A stretch of 64,000 nucleotides of DNA from Desulfosalsimonas propionicica (lineage in GTDB: Bacteria; Desulfobacterota; Desulfobacteria; Desulfobacterales; Desulfosalsimonadaceae). The translations under genes were made by a program, and so were the position numbers. The stretch covers positions 1 through 64,000 of the forward strand of contig NZ_JACDUS010000002.1 in NCBI RefSeq assembly GCF_013761005.1, in the 5' to 3' direction. Under the pieces are notes generated by a model. That model made no database searches. It saw only the letters and a list, made by a program, of their open reading frames with translations, and had not been told where the DNA came from. Below are positions 54,373-63,933 of this stretch, piece after piece; positions within the stretch are counted from its first letter, which is position 1, and each line of letters opens with the position of its first letter.

Positions 54373-55098
54373 ATGGATATTGCCATGAACCTGATCAAGC
54401 CAGTTCAAAGAAATGCCGTTGAAGGTTCCGGCAAAGCGGATGCTCCAGACCGGGACGGCAACCGGCGCTATTCTTTTGCCGAAGAATTGGCCAATTCTGT
54501 CACCCATGGCGTCGGCGCGGTGCTAAGCATTGCTGCCCTGGCGGTGTTGCTGTTTCTTGCGTGTAAAAGCGGCGATGTGTGGCATTTGGTCGGGTTTGGC
54601 GTTTACGGGTCATGCCTGCTGATGCTTTATCTTTCTTCTTCGCTTTACCATGCGGTTGCCGGCACCCGGCTGAAAACCCTTTTTCGCAGACTGGATCATG
54701 CCTCGATTTTTTTGCTCATCGCCGGCACCTATACCCCGGTTCTTTTGATTGCCATGCGCGGCCCCTGGGGCTGGAGCCTGCTTGCGCTCATCTGGACCAT
54801 GGCAGCGGCCGGACTCATTTACGAACTGATATACCTGGGCCGCCACAAGTTTGTCAGTCTGACCATTTACCTGGCCATGGGATGGTTGGCCATTGTCGCC
54901 ATTAAGCCCATGCTCGCCATACTTCCCCATGGATTGCTGTATTGGGTGGTCTTTGGCGGGCTTGTCTATACAGGGGGGGTGGTCTTTTACGTATCCAAAT
55001 GCCTGCCGTTTAACCATGCCATCTGGCATTTGTTTGTCCTGGGCGGCTCCGCCCTGCATTTTATCGGCATTCTGATTCATCTTACACCGCTTTCCTGA
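54373..55098 (+). CDS. Haemolysin III-family (PAQR-like) membrane protein
   Basis: The 241-residue protein has seven hydrophobic segments between about 55 and 240. The conserved motifs SVTHGVGA (first helix), SSSLYHAV, RRLDHASIFLLIAGTYTP and ALHFIGI have the histidines and aspartates that bind zinc in the PAQR family. The function in bacteria is unclear; the haemolysin name is historical. The start could be the ATG at 54373 or 54385; neither has a clear ribosome binding site, and a TTG at 54355 is possible. Confidence 0.88.
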   Translation: MDIAMNLIKPVQRNAVEGSGKADAPDRDGNRRYSFAEELANSVTHGVGAVLSIAALAVLLFLACKSGDVWHLVGFGVYGSCLLMLYLSSSLYHAVAGTRLKTLFRRLDHASIFLLIAGTYTPVLLIAMRGPWGWSLLALIWTMAAAGLIYELIYLGRHKFVSLTIYLAMGWLAIVAIKPMLAILPHGLLYWVVFGGLVYTGGVVFYVSKCLPFNHAIWHLFVLGGSALHFIGILIHLTPLS

Positions 55099-55105
55099 CC
55101 CCGGC

Positions 55106-55160
55106 CGCAGGGCTTCCTTCCTGAAAAAACAGCGGACACGGTAAAAAGCTTTTTACGAAA
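55106..55160. repeat. Short intergenic repeat with perfect palindrome
   Basis: CGCAGGGCTTCCTTCC matches 34124-34139 exactly, and the wider order of motifs matches 49481-49536. At 55141-55156 a perfect 16-bp palindrome GTAAAAAGCTTTTTAC appears, which could work as a weak terminator of the haemolysin III-family gene. Confidence 0.5.
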
Positions 55161-55261
55161 AAACAAAATCCGTTGTTTCCCTGTTTCTCCGTTATTTTGC
55201 ATGGAGTTTGCGCTGCAGGCGATTTTACGACTAAAATGAGCGAGTAAATCGCATTTAAGCC

Positions 55262-55290
55262 TTTACATTGGGGTTGAACCTTAGTATACA
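55262..55290 (+). promoter_or_regulatory. Sigma-70-type promoter of the exported-protein operon
   Basis: TTTACA (55262-55267) and TATACA (55285-55290) are separated by exactly 17 bases and each differs from consensus at one position. Transcription would begin near 55297, about 65 bases before the first start codon of the operon at 55362. There is no comparable promoter between the later genes. Confidence 0.75.
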
Positions 55291-55361
55291 ATTTTCTATC
55301 ATAAAAAATAATCTTCGCACCTATCCCGTTTTTGCCCACCCGAGTGACAGGGAGATGGAAA

Positions 55362-56672
55362 ATGAAAAACCAAGTCTTTTTCCGGCCTTTTTTCCTTTTT
55401 TTTCTTTTATTGATCAATGCAGCCCCATTAGCTGCCCAGGTATCAGAAACCCCCTCAGAATCAGAAACACAGCAGCAGCAGGAGAGCGGAGTGCTCGATG
55501 GCCTTCTCAAAACCCTGGGGGATGCAGCACAGGATTCTCTGGAGCAGGAGATTGAAGAATTCATCGGAACGTATGAAGGCCGCATCGGTGAAGTCAAATT
55601 GCTGGAAAGGCGCGGCAATGCAATTGTTCTGCAAGTCGATTACGAAGATGTCAAACGCAGGGACGGGGTTTATGTCCAGGGTGATGTTTTGCGCTGGGGA
55701 CAACCCCTGGAAGGATTTTCCAGCACCCTGTCGCCCATAGAAGACAAAAAAGGGGCGGTGATTCTCATAATCGGCCGGGATTCGCAGGCGGATGCGACCG
55801 GTTGGGATACCGGTTCTGAGGACATTATGTCTGATCAAATCCTTTTATACCTGGTCCGCAAAACAGATCCGGATCGCCCTTTTGGCAGCCTGGTCTATGA
55901 TTTTCAAAAAAAATGGACAGACAGCAGTGAGATTGAATCTGCTGAAGCAGAAAACGCCGAACCGGCTGATTCCGAAGAGGCCATTGAACTGGCAGAAGAT
56001 GAAACCGCAGAAAACACCCAGGCCGGCACCGCCGGGCCCAAACCCCTTGAAACCGGAGCCGTGTTAAGGCCCGTTCAAACCGTGCAAATCGATCCATCAC
56101 CAACTGAAAAAGTTGCACAGACTGCGGATACAGCCGGCAAGACAAACCTGCCGGCCCGGAAAATATCAATTCCCCTGGTTGCCGAATATAATTTTTTTGC
56201 TCATGCCAACAAAGCCGCATGGAAAAGCGCGGCCGGGCAACTGCCGTTTCCGGGCTCAGACAGCGACAACCGGGGGTTTGCAAGAACCCTGAAAAACGGC
56301 ACCATTTATCCGGACAACAAGGCGGCCAATCTTTTGCAAACCCACCCGCAATGGGTTGACGGCGGATGGATACAGGGGCGCTTTCCGATGATGAAACTCG
56401 GCGACAACGTGATGTTTAAAAGCACCGGTGCGCTGCTCAAGGGCGCGGAAAGCTCAGACGGGGTTGTGATGACGGTTTTGGTTGTATCCGCGGACAACAA
56501 GTCCCGCAGGGTGCTTCGCAAACGCATTACAAAAAGACAATATACTCCCCTGGAAGCAGACCTGTCGGCCTGGGCGGGCAAGCCTGTCCACATTGTTTTG
56601 CGTGCTCAGGCCGGCCAAAGCAGCGACCAGGACTGGGCGGTTTGGGTCAATCCCCGGCTGGTGAGCCAATAA
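55362..56672 (+). CDS. Exported protein with acidic linker and beta-sandwich-like C-terminal domain
   Basis: The 436-residue product begins with a signal peptide (residues 1-26, MKNQVFFRPF to PLAAQ). Residues about 40-190 form a first domain with alternating strands. An acidic Glu/Ala-rich linker spans about 195-245. Residues about 285-436 have a beta-sandwich-like pattern (LQTHPQWVDGGWIQGRFP, SSDGVVM and a closing QDWAVW) that resembles carbohydrate-binding-type domains by eye. I do not recognise the family. The ATG at 55362 follows AGGGAGATGG. It is the first gene of the exported-protein operon at 55.3-64.0 kb. Confidence 0.7.
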   Translation: MKNQVFFRPFFLFFLLLINAAPLAAQVSETPSESETQQQQESGVLDGLLKTLGDAAQDSLEQEIEEFIGTYEGRIGEVKLLERRGNAIVLQVDYEDVKRRDGVYVQGDVLRWGQPLEGFSSTLSPIEDKKGAVILIIGRDSQADATGWDTGSEDIMSDQILLYLVRKTDPDRPFGSLVYDFQKKWTDSSEIESAEAENAEPADSEEAIELAEDETAENTQAGTAGPKPLETGAVLRPVQTVQIDPSPTEKVAQTADTAGKTNLPARKISIPLVAEYNFFAHANKAAWKSAAGQLPFPGSDSDNRGFARTLKNGTIYPDNKAANLLQTHPQWVDGGWIQGRFPMMKLGDNVMFKSTGALLKGAESSDGVVMTVLVVSADNKSRRVLRKRITKRQYTPLEADLSAWAGKPVHIVLRAQAGQSSDQDWAVWVNPRLVSQ

Positions 56673-56687
56673 GCTGGCCTATGTCTT

Positions 56688-56837
56688 GATGGCGCCGTAA
56701 AAGTCCAATATCTGCGTTACGCGCAATTTCTCAGAATTTCAGGTACGACTAAGTACTCTGCATTCTTCGCAATTGCGCAAGCCTTGATTTTGAACTTTTA
56801 CGGCACCATCTGAAATCAGACTTTTTACGGTGCCAAC
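56688..56837. mobile_element. MITE-like palindromic element, copy B
   Basis: This 150-bp sequence is the reverse complement of copy A at 19809-19957 with few differences. The ends are TGGCGCCGTAAAAGT at left and ACTTTTTACGGTGCCA at right. ATGTCTT repeats directly on both sides (56681-56687 and 56838-56844), which indicates a target duplication. It stands between the first and second genes of the exported-protein operon, 15 bases past the first stop and 42 before the next start. Confidence 0.85.
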
Positions 56838-56878
56838 ATGTCTTAACCGCGTTATTTTTCAGGTAGGGAGATGCGTCC

Positions 56879-58381
56879 ATGCGAAAATTGCTGATCATCG
56901 TGTTTTGTATAAGCCTCGGTGCAGCTGCCGCCCGGGCCGGGGAACAATCCCCGGTTGTCAACAATCGCCTTTTTCAAATAAACCCAAAGCCCGCTGAAAC
57001 AGACCAGTCCGCGCCGTCCCTTCAATATAAGCCGGTCACCGCGGTGCGGATACAAAAACCTGTTTTTAAAAATCTGAAAAATCTCAGGCCGATCATACCC
57101 GAGGATGCCGTTGAACAACCCCAGGGGCCCGACCCTTCGGCTGCTTTGGATTTAAGCGATATCATCGATGATCCCGCCCTGCTGGCCGACCTGGGGGTTG
57201 TCTGCGGCTGGGACAGCCATTTGATCCTCCAGGACAAGGCAGCCGCTCATGTCTTTTATTACATTCCCCGGGCCTTTCTGCTCAAACGCGATGCAGACGG
57301 CTACCGGTTCAATGTTCAGTACAATTCCCAGGCAGAGGCCGGGCAGCCTTCGGTGATGATCACAGCCGAACTCCAGGCGCCGCATCAGACAGGTGATATT
57401 CATCTGCTCAAGTCCATTCTGCACCAGGCCTTTGATCTCAAGCCCACAGATCCATTAAGCGTCAAGGCGCTGCCCGGTCTCGGGGCCACGGCGGATTTGC
57501 AGGCCCTTTCCACCGGCCTGACCCTCCCGCCGGAACGGATCCATTTGGAGCCGCCCGGGCATTTAAAGCAAGTGTTTCGGCTCACCCTTTCGCTGACCCA
57601 GGATGAAACCGAGGAGGTTCTGGCCCAGATTGCCCATGGCGGTCTGGTGGGCCGCCTCAATGTTGTGGTTGAACAAGTGCGGATTCCCGTTCCCATCCGC
57701 ATTCAGTATTCCCGTTTTGCCGGCCCCCGTTTAAAGGGATTTGATCAATGGGCCCGGGGCAATCCCATTGCATCGCTGGAAAACGTAACGGATTTTCCCA
57801 TGGCCCTGGCGGCCGTCAATGCCTATCGCCTGAAAAACGGCAGACTGGAGCGGCTTTCCAAAAAACTCAAACCCGTTCAAATTGATCCGGGATCTGAAAA
57901 ATCCCTGAAGCTTCCGGCTGCTGAAGCGCTTTTGGGCGATAACCTCATGGTGGCCTGGATGGATTTGGATTTTGACAGCAATTGTATGCCGTGCCTTGAG
58001 ACAATTGATCAGAATATCAGAAAAGGCGTGGCCCTGGCTCCGGGAAGCCTGATGCATCTGGAGGCCATTCCAGGGTTGTTTGACCAGTTCAGTGTGTACA
58101 AACTCATTGTTCACGTCCAGTCACCTTATTTTACAGCCCGGGCTTCCGCGGTTCAGAAAAAGGAAATCACCCTGACCGCTGATGACAATATCAATGAAAA
58201 TCTCATGCTCTATATTCCTGCAGATAAAGGCGGGGATCCGCTGTTGTACAAATACCGTCTCGAAGCTGTCACTCAGGCGGGACAAACCCGGATGGCACCA
58301 AAATGGGAGGAAGGCAGAAAACTCACCCAGTTTTTCGGTTCCAGCCAGATGGAAGCGTTGTTTAACGGCCCGATCCAGTAA
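56879..58381 (+). CDS. Exported protein, member of the operon's paralogous family
   Basis: The 500-residue product has a signal peptide (about 1-20, ending ARAG). The remainder is beta-rich. The segment VFYYIPRA near residue 122 resembles YYYLP in the later paralogues, and LTQDETEEVLAQI is a counterpart of their LLWES helix. A C-terminal strand-rich domain ends the chain. The similarity to the other members is weak by eye and would need a profile search. No domain of known function is visible. The ATG at 56879 follows GTAGGGAG. Confidence 0.65.
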   Translation: MRKLLIIVFCISLGAAAARAGEQSPVVNNRLFQINPKPAETDQSAPSLQYKPVTAVRIQKPVFKNLKNLRPIIPEDAVEQPQGPDPSAALDLSDIIDDPALLADLGVVCGWDSHLILQDKAAAHVFYYIPRAFLLKRDADGYRFNVQYNSQAEAGQPSVMITAELQAPHQTGDIHLLKSILHQAFDLKPTDPLSVKALPGLGATADLQALSTGLTLPPERIHLEPPGHLKQVFRLTLSLTQDETEEVLAQIAHGGLVGRLNVVVEQVRIPVPIRIQYSRFAGPRLKGFDQWARGNPIASLENVTDFPMALAAVNAYRLKNGRLERLSKKLKPVQIDPGSEKSLKLPAAEALLGDNLMVAWMDLDFDSNCMPCLETIDQNIRKGVALAPGSLMHLEAIPGLFDQFSVYKLIVHVQSPYFTARASAVQKKEITLTADDNINENLMLYIPADKGGDPLLYKYRLEAVTQAGQTRMAPKWEEGRKLTQFFGSSQMEALFNGPIQ

Positions 58382-58397
58382 TCCGGGGGGTAATAAT

Positions 58398-59423
58398 CTG
58401 AAAGCAAAAGGTTTGAAATACCTGCTGACAGTTGCTGCTCTATGCTTGTGGCCGGTGTCTGTATGCATGGGCGCGCCGGATCTGGATTATTTTACAGATA
58501 TCCGGGATGTGCGGATTTACCGGGATCACCAAAATCATTCCAGATGGTATATCACTCCGGCCAGGCCTGTTTTGGGCAGGCAAAAAGACCGCACTCCGGA
58601 TTACAGCCTGGCCCTTTACCGCTATCTCGGGCGCAAGGGTACAAGTGATTCCGGGGAGTTCAGGGCGCGGGGGGTGCTGACATTCGGCATTGAGCGCTGC
58701 CGAAAACCCCAAATTCTGCCGCAAATCCGCAAAGAACTCAGCTCCAGGGGGGTCAGCGGTCCTGAAATCAGAAGCATGCCGGTTTCCAAAACCCGGATCT
58801 CCCTGATGTTTGCCGGTGAACGAGCCGGCCGGACTTACAACACCAGGTGGACAGGCGGTGCGCTGGTGCTCCCCCTGGATGCCCGGGATGCGGAGATTTT
58901 ATGGGATGCTGTGACAGCCGGGCAGATCCAGGTGAGTGTGTCCATCGACGAGACCCTGGCCGGGGTGCGCAAAAAACAGGACCAATGGGAGCCCGGCACA
59001 GACGCGCAAACCCGGGTTGTGGCGGTTGAAATGGATATTGCCGCTCATCCGGATCATTTTCAGCGCACCGATCTCGGGGCGGGAATGAAAAAGGGCTATA
59101 CCGGCCTGGATGTGTTCTGCTTTGATTTTGTGGAAAATCTGGAGGAAAACCTTTATGCCAAGATCGTGGAGGTGGCCATCCCCACAGCCGGCCGGGATCT
59201 GGTGGAGTCCGTGACATTTAAGGCCAACAGCGATTACCGCCGGCGTATCACGTTTAAGCTGGCAAAAGACCTGGACCAGCCCTATCGCTACAGAATTTTA
59301 AAGATTTATAAAGACGGCAGCAAAAAGACCGGACAATGGCGGCAAAAAACCGGGGAGGCGCTGCTCGATATTACCGCCTATCAAAACAAGACAGAGGAGA
59401 ACCAGAAAACAGAAGAACAATGA
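58398..59423 (+). CDS. Exported protein, shorter member of the paralogous family
   Basis: The frame shows a signal peptide-like stretch (KGLKYLLTVAALCLW, ending SVCMGA). The body has a WYITPARP segment near residue 50, an ILWDAV helix near 160-170 and a C-terminal strand domain (YRYRILKIYKDG) that resembles the C-terminal domain of the other members. No ATG lies at a suitable place. I used the CTG at 58398, 8 bases after GGGGGG; the TTG at 58413 is an alternative that gives a shorter leader. It starts 16 bases after the previous stop. Confidence 0.6.
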   Translation: MKAKGLKYLLTVAALCLWPVSVCMGAPDLDYFTDIRDVRIYRDHQNHSRWYITPARPVLGRQKDRTPDYSLALYRYLGRKGTSDSGEFRARGVLTFGIERCRKPQILPQIRKELSSRGVSGPEIRSMPVSKTRISLMFAGERAGRTYNTRWTGGALVLPLDARDAEILWDAVTAGQIQVSVSIDETLAGVRKKQDQWEPGTDAQTRVVAVEMDIAAHPDHFQRTDLGAGMKKGYTGLDVFCFDFVENLEENLYAKIVEVAIPTAGRDLVESVTFKANSDYRRRITFKLAKDLDQPYRYRILKIYKDGSKKTGQWRQKTGEALLDITAYQNKTEENQKTEEQ

Positions 59424-59460
59424 CGGCATCCGTGATTTGCCGGAAAACAGGGGGGGTAAG

Positions 59461-62148
59461 GTGTCAATTTTCCGAAAACTGTTTTTGATTGTTGCCTTTG
59501 CGTTGGTGTGGCTCCTGGGCGTCCAGGCGGCGGCCCAGGAAATTTTGCTGGATAAAATGGAAACCTGTGGAGATTTGATCTGTTATCCAAGCTTGGATTC
59601 GCCGGAGCGTTTTTACTATCTTCCGGATCAGCCCGGACTTGCCTATAAAAACGGCCGGCCCCAGTTTTCCTTTCTCAAGTATGCCCGGACCCGAAAGACA
59701 GGCGAAGCCGGCACAGGACAAGCTGCGGGCGGTGGCATTCTTCATTTTCTCGTGACCTACGGCGCATCTGATGAGCGGGTCCGCCGGGCTGAAAACGACC
59801 TGCGGCAGCGCCACCCGGACGCTGTTTTGGCGGGCCCGATTGCGTACCGCAACGGAAGCTTTGCCCTGGTTACATCCTTTCAGCAGGAAAATCAGCAAAC
59901 CACCCGCACGGTGGCAGTCGGCAAAGCCCCTTTGATGGAAGGACAGAAGACAGCCGTATCCATGGCCCTGACCCGGCAAGGGGCGGAATTGCTGTGGGAA
60001 AGCTTCCAAAGCGATACACCGGATATCTCCCTGGTTTTTGACATGGAATTTGCCGGGATCCGGCAGCCCTATGAGGCCACCCTGGAGGCGGACTGGAAAA
60101 GGGTCAGCAAGCATGACCGCATCAAGGCCGGCTTCAAGTATCAGTGGTTCGGCGCGGACGTGGATATTCTGCTCCAGGAGCTGCGACAGACAGGCGCGGT
60201 TAAAATCACCACCAAGGGTGAAAATAAAAACATGGACCAGATCATCCAGAGTGCGAATGAGAAGTTGCTGAAAGTGATGTTTGATCCTGCGCCCGCCGAT
60301 GATTTAAAGAAAGCCGCTGTTCAAAAAAACAGCTATGAGAGCCTGAATCAGGCGGTCCAGCTGCTCAAAAACGCTGCCGGCGCAAAAAAATCCAAGAAAA
60401 GCGCCGGCATTGCAAACCCAGAGGCAATTTACAGGCTGGCGGGGGACCTGCCCGCTTCTGCAGCCAAGCCTTTCTGGCAGTCGGTTTATCAGTCTCTTTT
60501 CCCTTCAGCCTATGCCGACACCTTTAGAGACCGGGCCAAGGAGCTGTATACGAAGGGGTGCGTCCATTACAGCAAAGAAGAATATCAGCAGGCGCTCGAA
60601 ACTTTCAGGCAAGCCTTGGACTTCTATGTCAAAAACAAGGACGCGGAACCCCAGGGGAAAGCCGATTTACTGTTCAATGTTGGAATGTGCCTGTTCAAAA
60701 TGGAACACTACGAACCCGCCATAGATCCCTTCAACCATGCCGCGGATCTCTATGGACGGGACAGCGTTAACGGAAAAGCCGCACTGGGAAAAATTGAAAA
60801 GGCAAAAGCCCTCGCCGCGGCGGGGTCCGGGGACAGGCCGGCCGCCTCAGCCGACAGCGGGGGAATCGATCCGGAAGCCGCGGAGCAGACGGCCATTGAA
60901 AAAGATGCTGGCTATGCGTACAACCACGCCCGAGGCCTGTATGAAAAAGCCCGGAAAGCCAACTTTAAACAGGCTGAAACCCAAGCAGCCCTGAAGGCTT
61001 ACGAGGCTTATCAAAAAAACCAGCAACTTACAGGCAGCCGGGCCGACGAAGTCAATGGACGCATCCGCATGCTGCGCCAGCGCCTCGAAAAAAAGGCGGA
61101 TGCTGCCCCCACTGCCGCCTCTGATGAAGCACAATCCGCCGGTCGGACAGCAGAAGAAGCTGCCGGCATAGCTTCGGGAAAGCTGGAGGATTCCTCCGCA
61201 GGACAGACAGCAACAACGGATGCGTCGTCAAAAGTCGGTCAGCAAGCAGCAGCAGGGGACAAAGACAAGACCGGCGTTGACAGCAGGAAAGAGGCTGCTA
61301 AAAAAACGGCCGCCCAAAAAAACCGTGCCAGTGGCGCACCGGGTTTTTCCTTGGTGGCCTCCTATGAAATGAAGCGCATCAAGCGCTCCGGCAAGATGGT
61401 CTATGAGATGAATCATTTCCGAACAGAGAACCAGGCTTTTGCCATGGCTGAAAATATCGGGGCCATCTATGCCCGATACGGCAACGATCCCCGGGTGTTT
61501 CGGGCCGTGACAATCGATGATCCGGTTTTCAAACAGCGGGAAGTCCTGGTGACGCTCGATGGACAGGATGCCGCCACTTTTACCAAGTATATGAATTTCG
61601 TTACGGTGAAAATGAAAAAGCGCCACCAGGCAGGCGATATAACCACAGATGAGGTGGTTATCACACCCGAAAGATTCAATGATTCCGGCAACCATTTTTC
61701 CATGGCGTATGGATGGAAAAACGATTCCGATCGCGAAGCCTGGCTGAATTACAAATACCAGGCCATCTGGTCCTTTCACGGCGGGGTGGAACTCCGCACC
61801 CCGTGGAAGGACACCGACAGCCCCATGCTGGCTCTGACCCCGCCCCACCGCTACAGGACAATTGCCATCGAGGGCGACGGCAGCCGCCTGACAAAGGCGG
61901 GGGTGCGCCATGGGGTAATCACCCTGAAATGCAGAATCGGGGATCATTATGTGACCCGGCAGGCCACGATCCGGAATAAAGGCCCGGCGCCATCCATGAT
62001 CCTCGACATTCCCGAAGACCCGGACAATCCCGAAACCCGGATGGCCGTCACCTGGTATCTCACAGGAAGCAGAAAAATACCAACTGCAGAAAGAAAACTG
62101 GAAGGCGATATCATCTATTGGGATGAACTTCCCGGGGGAGGCATTTAA
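59461..62148 (+). CDS. Exported protein: paralogue halves split by TPR and low-complexity insert
   Basis: This is the largest member, with 895 residues. The signal peptide occupies about 1-26 (GVQAAAQ end). An N-terminal half (about 30-300) contains FYYLPDQP, a DERVRR helix and LLWESF, as in the next gene. Then come two TPR-like repeats (about 355-435), an Ala/Lys/Glu-rich low-complexity region (about 440-625) and a C-terminal half (about 626-895) with IYARYGNDPRVFRAV, VFKQREV and WLNYKYQAIWSF. The GTG at 59461 follows GGGGGGG. The TPR part suggests protein binding. The function is unknown. Confidence 0.72.
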   Translation: MSIFRKLFLIVAFALVWLLGVQAAAQEILLDKMETCGDLICYPSLDSPERFYYLPDQPGLAYKNGRPQFSFLKYARTRKTGEAGTGQAAGGGILHFLVTYGASDERVRRAENDLRQRHPDAVLAGPIAYRNGSFALVTSFQQENQQTTRTVAVGKAPLMEGQKTAVSMALTRQGAELLWESFQSDTPDISLVFDMEFAGIRQPYEATLEADWKRVSKHDRIKAGFKYQWFGADVDILLQELRQTGAVKITTKGENKNMDQIIQSANEKLLKVMFDPAPADDLKKAAVQKNSYESLNQAVQLLKNAAGAKKSKKSAGIANPEAIYRLAGDLPASAAKPFWQSVYQSLFPSAYADTFRDRAKELYTKGCVHYSKEEYQQALETFRQALDFYVKNKDAEPQGKADLLFNVGMCLFKMEHYEPAIDPFNHAADLYGRDSVNGKAALGKIEKAKALAAAGSGDRPAASADSGGIDPEAAEQTAIEKDAGYAYNHARGLYEKARKANFKQAETQAALKAYEAYQKNQQLTGSRADEVNGRIRMLRQRLEKKADAAPTAASDEAQSAGRTAEEAAGIASGKLEDSSAGQTATTDASSKVGQQAAAGDKDKTGVDSRKEAAKKTAAQKNRASGAPGFSLVASYEMKRIKRSGKMVYEMNHFRTENQAFAMAENIGAIYARYGNDPRVFRAVTIDDPVFKQREVLVTLDGQDAATFTKYMNFVTVKMKKRHQAGDITTDEVVITPERFNDSGNHFSMAYGWKNDSDREAWLNYKYQAIWSFHGGVELRTPWKDTDSPMLALTPPHRYRTIAIEGDGSRLTKAGVRHGVITLKCRIGDHYVTRQATIRNKGPAPSMILDIPEDPDNPETRMAVTWYLTGSRKIPTAERKLEGDIIYWDELPGGGI

Positions 62149-62151
62149 GCA

Positions 62152-63915
62152 ATGAAGGTGTTTCAAAAAATTGCAATGACGGTCGTATGCTTGTTTTTTG
62201 TGCTGACCGCCGCTTCAGCATGGGCGCTGGTCAATTATGAAGCCGGCCGGATGGAAATCAACGGGATTTTGCTGCTCCAGGATGCCGGTGATTCGGATGT
62301 TTATTATTATCTGCCCACTGTGCCCAGGGTATCGGAAAAAAACAACAGTGCCCTGGAGATTTCCCTGGTGAAGTTCGTGGATCCCAAAGGCGACACCAGC
62401 GGCGGGCTTTTGCACATGCTCATGACCTTTTCCCTGCCTGCAGATGAGCGCGCAGCCCTTGAAAAGGCCCTTAAACAGAAAAGACCAAAAGCCCGCCTGG
62501 CCGGGCCGGTGCCCCTGAACCAGCAGGAAGAGGGAAGTTTTTCCATTATTTCCGGAACGCTGTCAGACGATGGGTTTACCCGGAGTTTGATCAGCAGCGG
62601 CCGGGCACCGGTTACCCCGGGTTCCAGGGCCGCGGTGGCCGCCACCCTGTCGCCCCACGGGGCGACCTTGTTGTGGGAATCGTTAAATAAACCCACCTCG
62701 GATGTATCCGTTGCCCTGCGGACTTATTACGAGGCCTCCCTGCCGTCTTTTGAAGCCCGAATCAGTGCGGATGTGAGCACGGTTTATGAACATTTCTCAA
62801 AGGTTTTCAACCGGCAGGACAATTATGCCAGACGTCAGATCCGGGATATCATGGATGAACTGGTCCGCACCGGCACCGTCAATGTGGAGATCTTTGACAG
62901 GCTTCCGGAGGATACGGCCAACAAGGCCATGCAAAGCCTGGTGGATCTGGCCACCACCAAATTGACTGAAATTATTTTTGACCAGGAAACCGGATTTACC
63001 GCAATTCCGGAAAAGGAAGAAGCTGTTGAATCCGGCCAGATCAAGGGCCGTCAGAAAAAAGGATGGCTGGCCAAGGTGTTCACCGGTACGGGCAACCAAC
63101 AATATTACACGGATAATCAGTATGTGCTCAAAAAACGAACTGATATCAACCGGGCCACTTTCAATATCAATTTAAACCGGCGGGCCGTGATTCGGGTGCC
63201 TGTGGACACGGCAGGAAATATATCGGGCCTGTACAGGGAATTCGGGGAAAACCCGGAAATGTTTCGGGTGGTCAACCTGGCGGATCCGGCCTTTGAAAAA
63301 CGGGAGGTCTTTTTCCGTATTGACGGCAACTTTTCCGGCGTCTTTGAGGATATCATGAATTTTGCCGGGGTTTCTGTGATCAAGCAGTATCCGGATCACG
63401 CTGCTGCAGCCGGTGAACTGATATTCACACGGGAGGATATCCGGCAGGGGGTACTCAGCAAATCCTGGCGCTACGCCCGGCTGGGGCAAAAAGAAGAGGC
63501 CTGGCTGGATTACGGGTATCGCACCACCTGGAGCATCAGGGGCCAGCACCAGATCAAGAACCCGGAAAACCCGGATGAATGGCACACCAGCAGTGATCCC
63601 ATCATCACCATTGCCCCGCCCCTTGACCGGATGGACCTGGAAGTGGATGCGGATCGTTTTCTTTTCGAAGATGCAGGGATCCGAAGCGCCACGCTGGAAG
63701 TCCGATACCCGGTTTTTGGCGAGAAGGTTAAAAAACGGCTGGCCGTAATGCGGGTCACGGATGCCGAGTCTGTGTCCGGCCACGTGCTTTTTTACGATCC
63801 GCAAGCAGCCGTTGATTACCGGGTCAACTGGTACCCGTCCGGTGGCCGGCCCATTAAGGGCGACTGGCAGCCTCTGGATGAAACCTATCTGGTTTTGATA
63901 CCGCCTGAACTATAA
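62152..63915 (+). CDS. Exported protein, compact member of the paralogous family
   Basis: The 587-residue protein has a signal peptide (about 1-25, ending ASAWA), an N-terminal half (about 30-310) with YYYLPTVP and LLWESL, and a C-terminal half (about 323-587) with LYREFGENPEMFRVV and WLDYGYRTTWSIRG. It aligns with the 895-residue protein over both halves, but without the TPR and low-complexity insert. No enzyme motif is visible. The ATG at 62152 follows GGGGGAGG and is 3 bases after the previous stop, so coexpression is likely. Confidence 0.7.
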   Translation: MKVFQKIAMTVVCLFFVLTAASAWALVNYEAGRMEINGILLLQDAGDSDVYYYLPTVPRVSEKNNSALEISLVKFVDPKGDTSGGLLHMLMTFSLPADERAALEKALKQKRPKARLAGPVPLNQQEEGSFSIISGTLSDDGFTRSLISSGRAPVTPGSRAAVAATLSPHGATLLWESLNKPTSDVSVALRTYYEASLPSFEARISADVSTVYEHFSKVFNRQDNYARRQIRDIMDELVRTGTVNVEIFDRLPEDTANKAMQSLVDLATTKLTEIIFDQETGFTAIPEKEEAVESGQIKGRQKKGWLAKVFTGTGNQQYYTDNQYVLKKRTDINRATFNINLNRRAVIRVPVDTAGNISGLYREFGENPEMFRVVNLADPAFEKREVFFRIDGNFSGVFEDIMNFAGVSVIKQYPDHAAAAGELIFTREDIRQGVLSKSWRYARLGQKEEAWLDYGYRTTWSIRGQHQIKNPENPDEWHTSSDPIITIAPPLDRMDLEVDADRFLFEDAGIRSATLEVRYPVFGEKVKKRLAVMRVTDAESVSGHVLFYDPQAAVDYRVNWYPSGGRPIKGDWQPLDETYLVLIPPEL

Positions 63916-63933
63916 TTTAAGGAGGATATAATA

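Noticed and set aside
19809-56837. CRISPR repeats
   Set aside because: The matching elements at 19.8 and 56.7 kb are single, palindromic, in opposite orientation and flanked by target duplications. There are no regularly spaced repeats and no cas genes.
61228-62166. 312-codon reading frame on the minus strand
   Set aside because: It overlaps the exported 895-residue gene on the other strand. The product is rich in His and Gly without domain structure, as expected for an antisense shadow.
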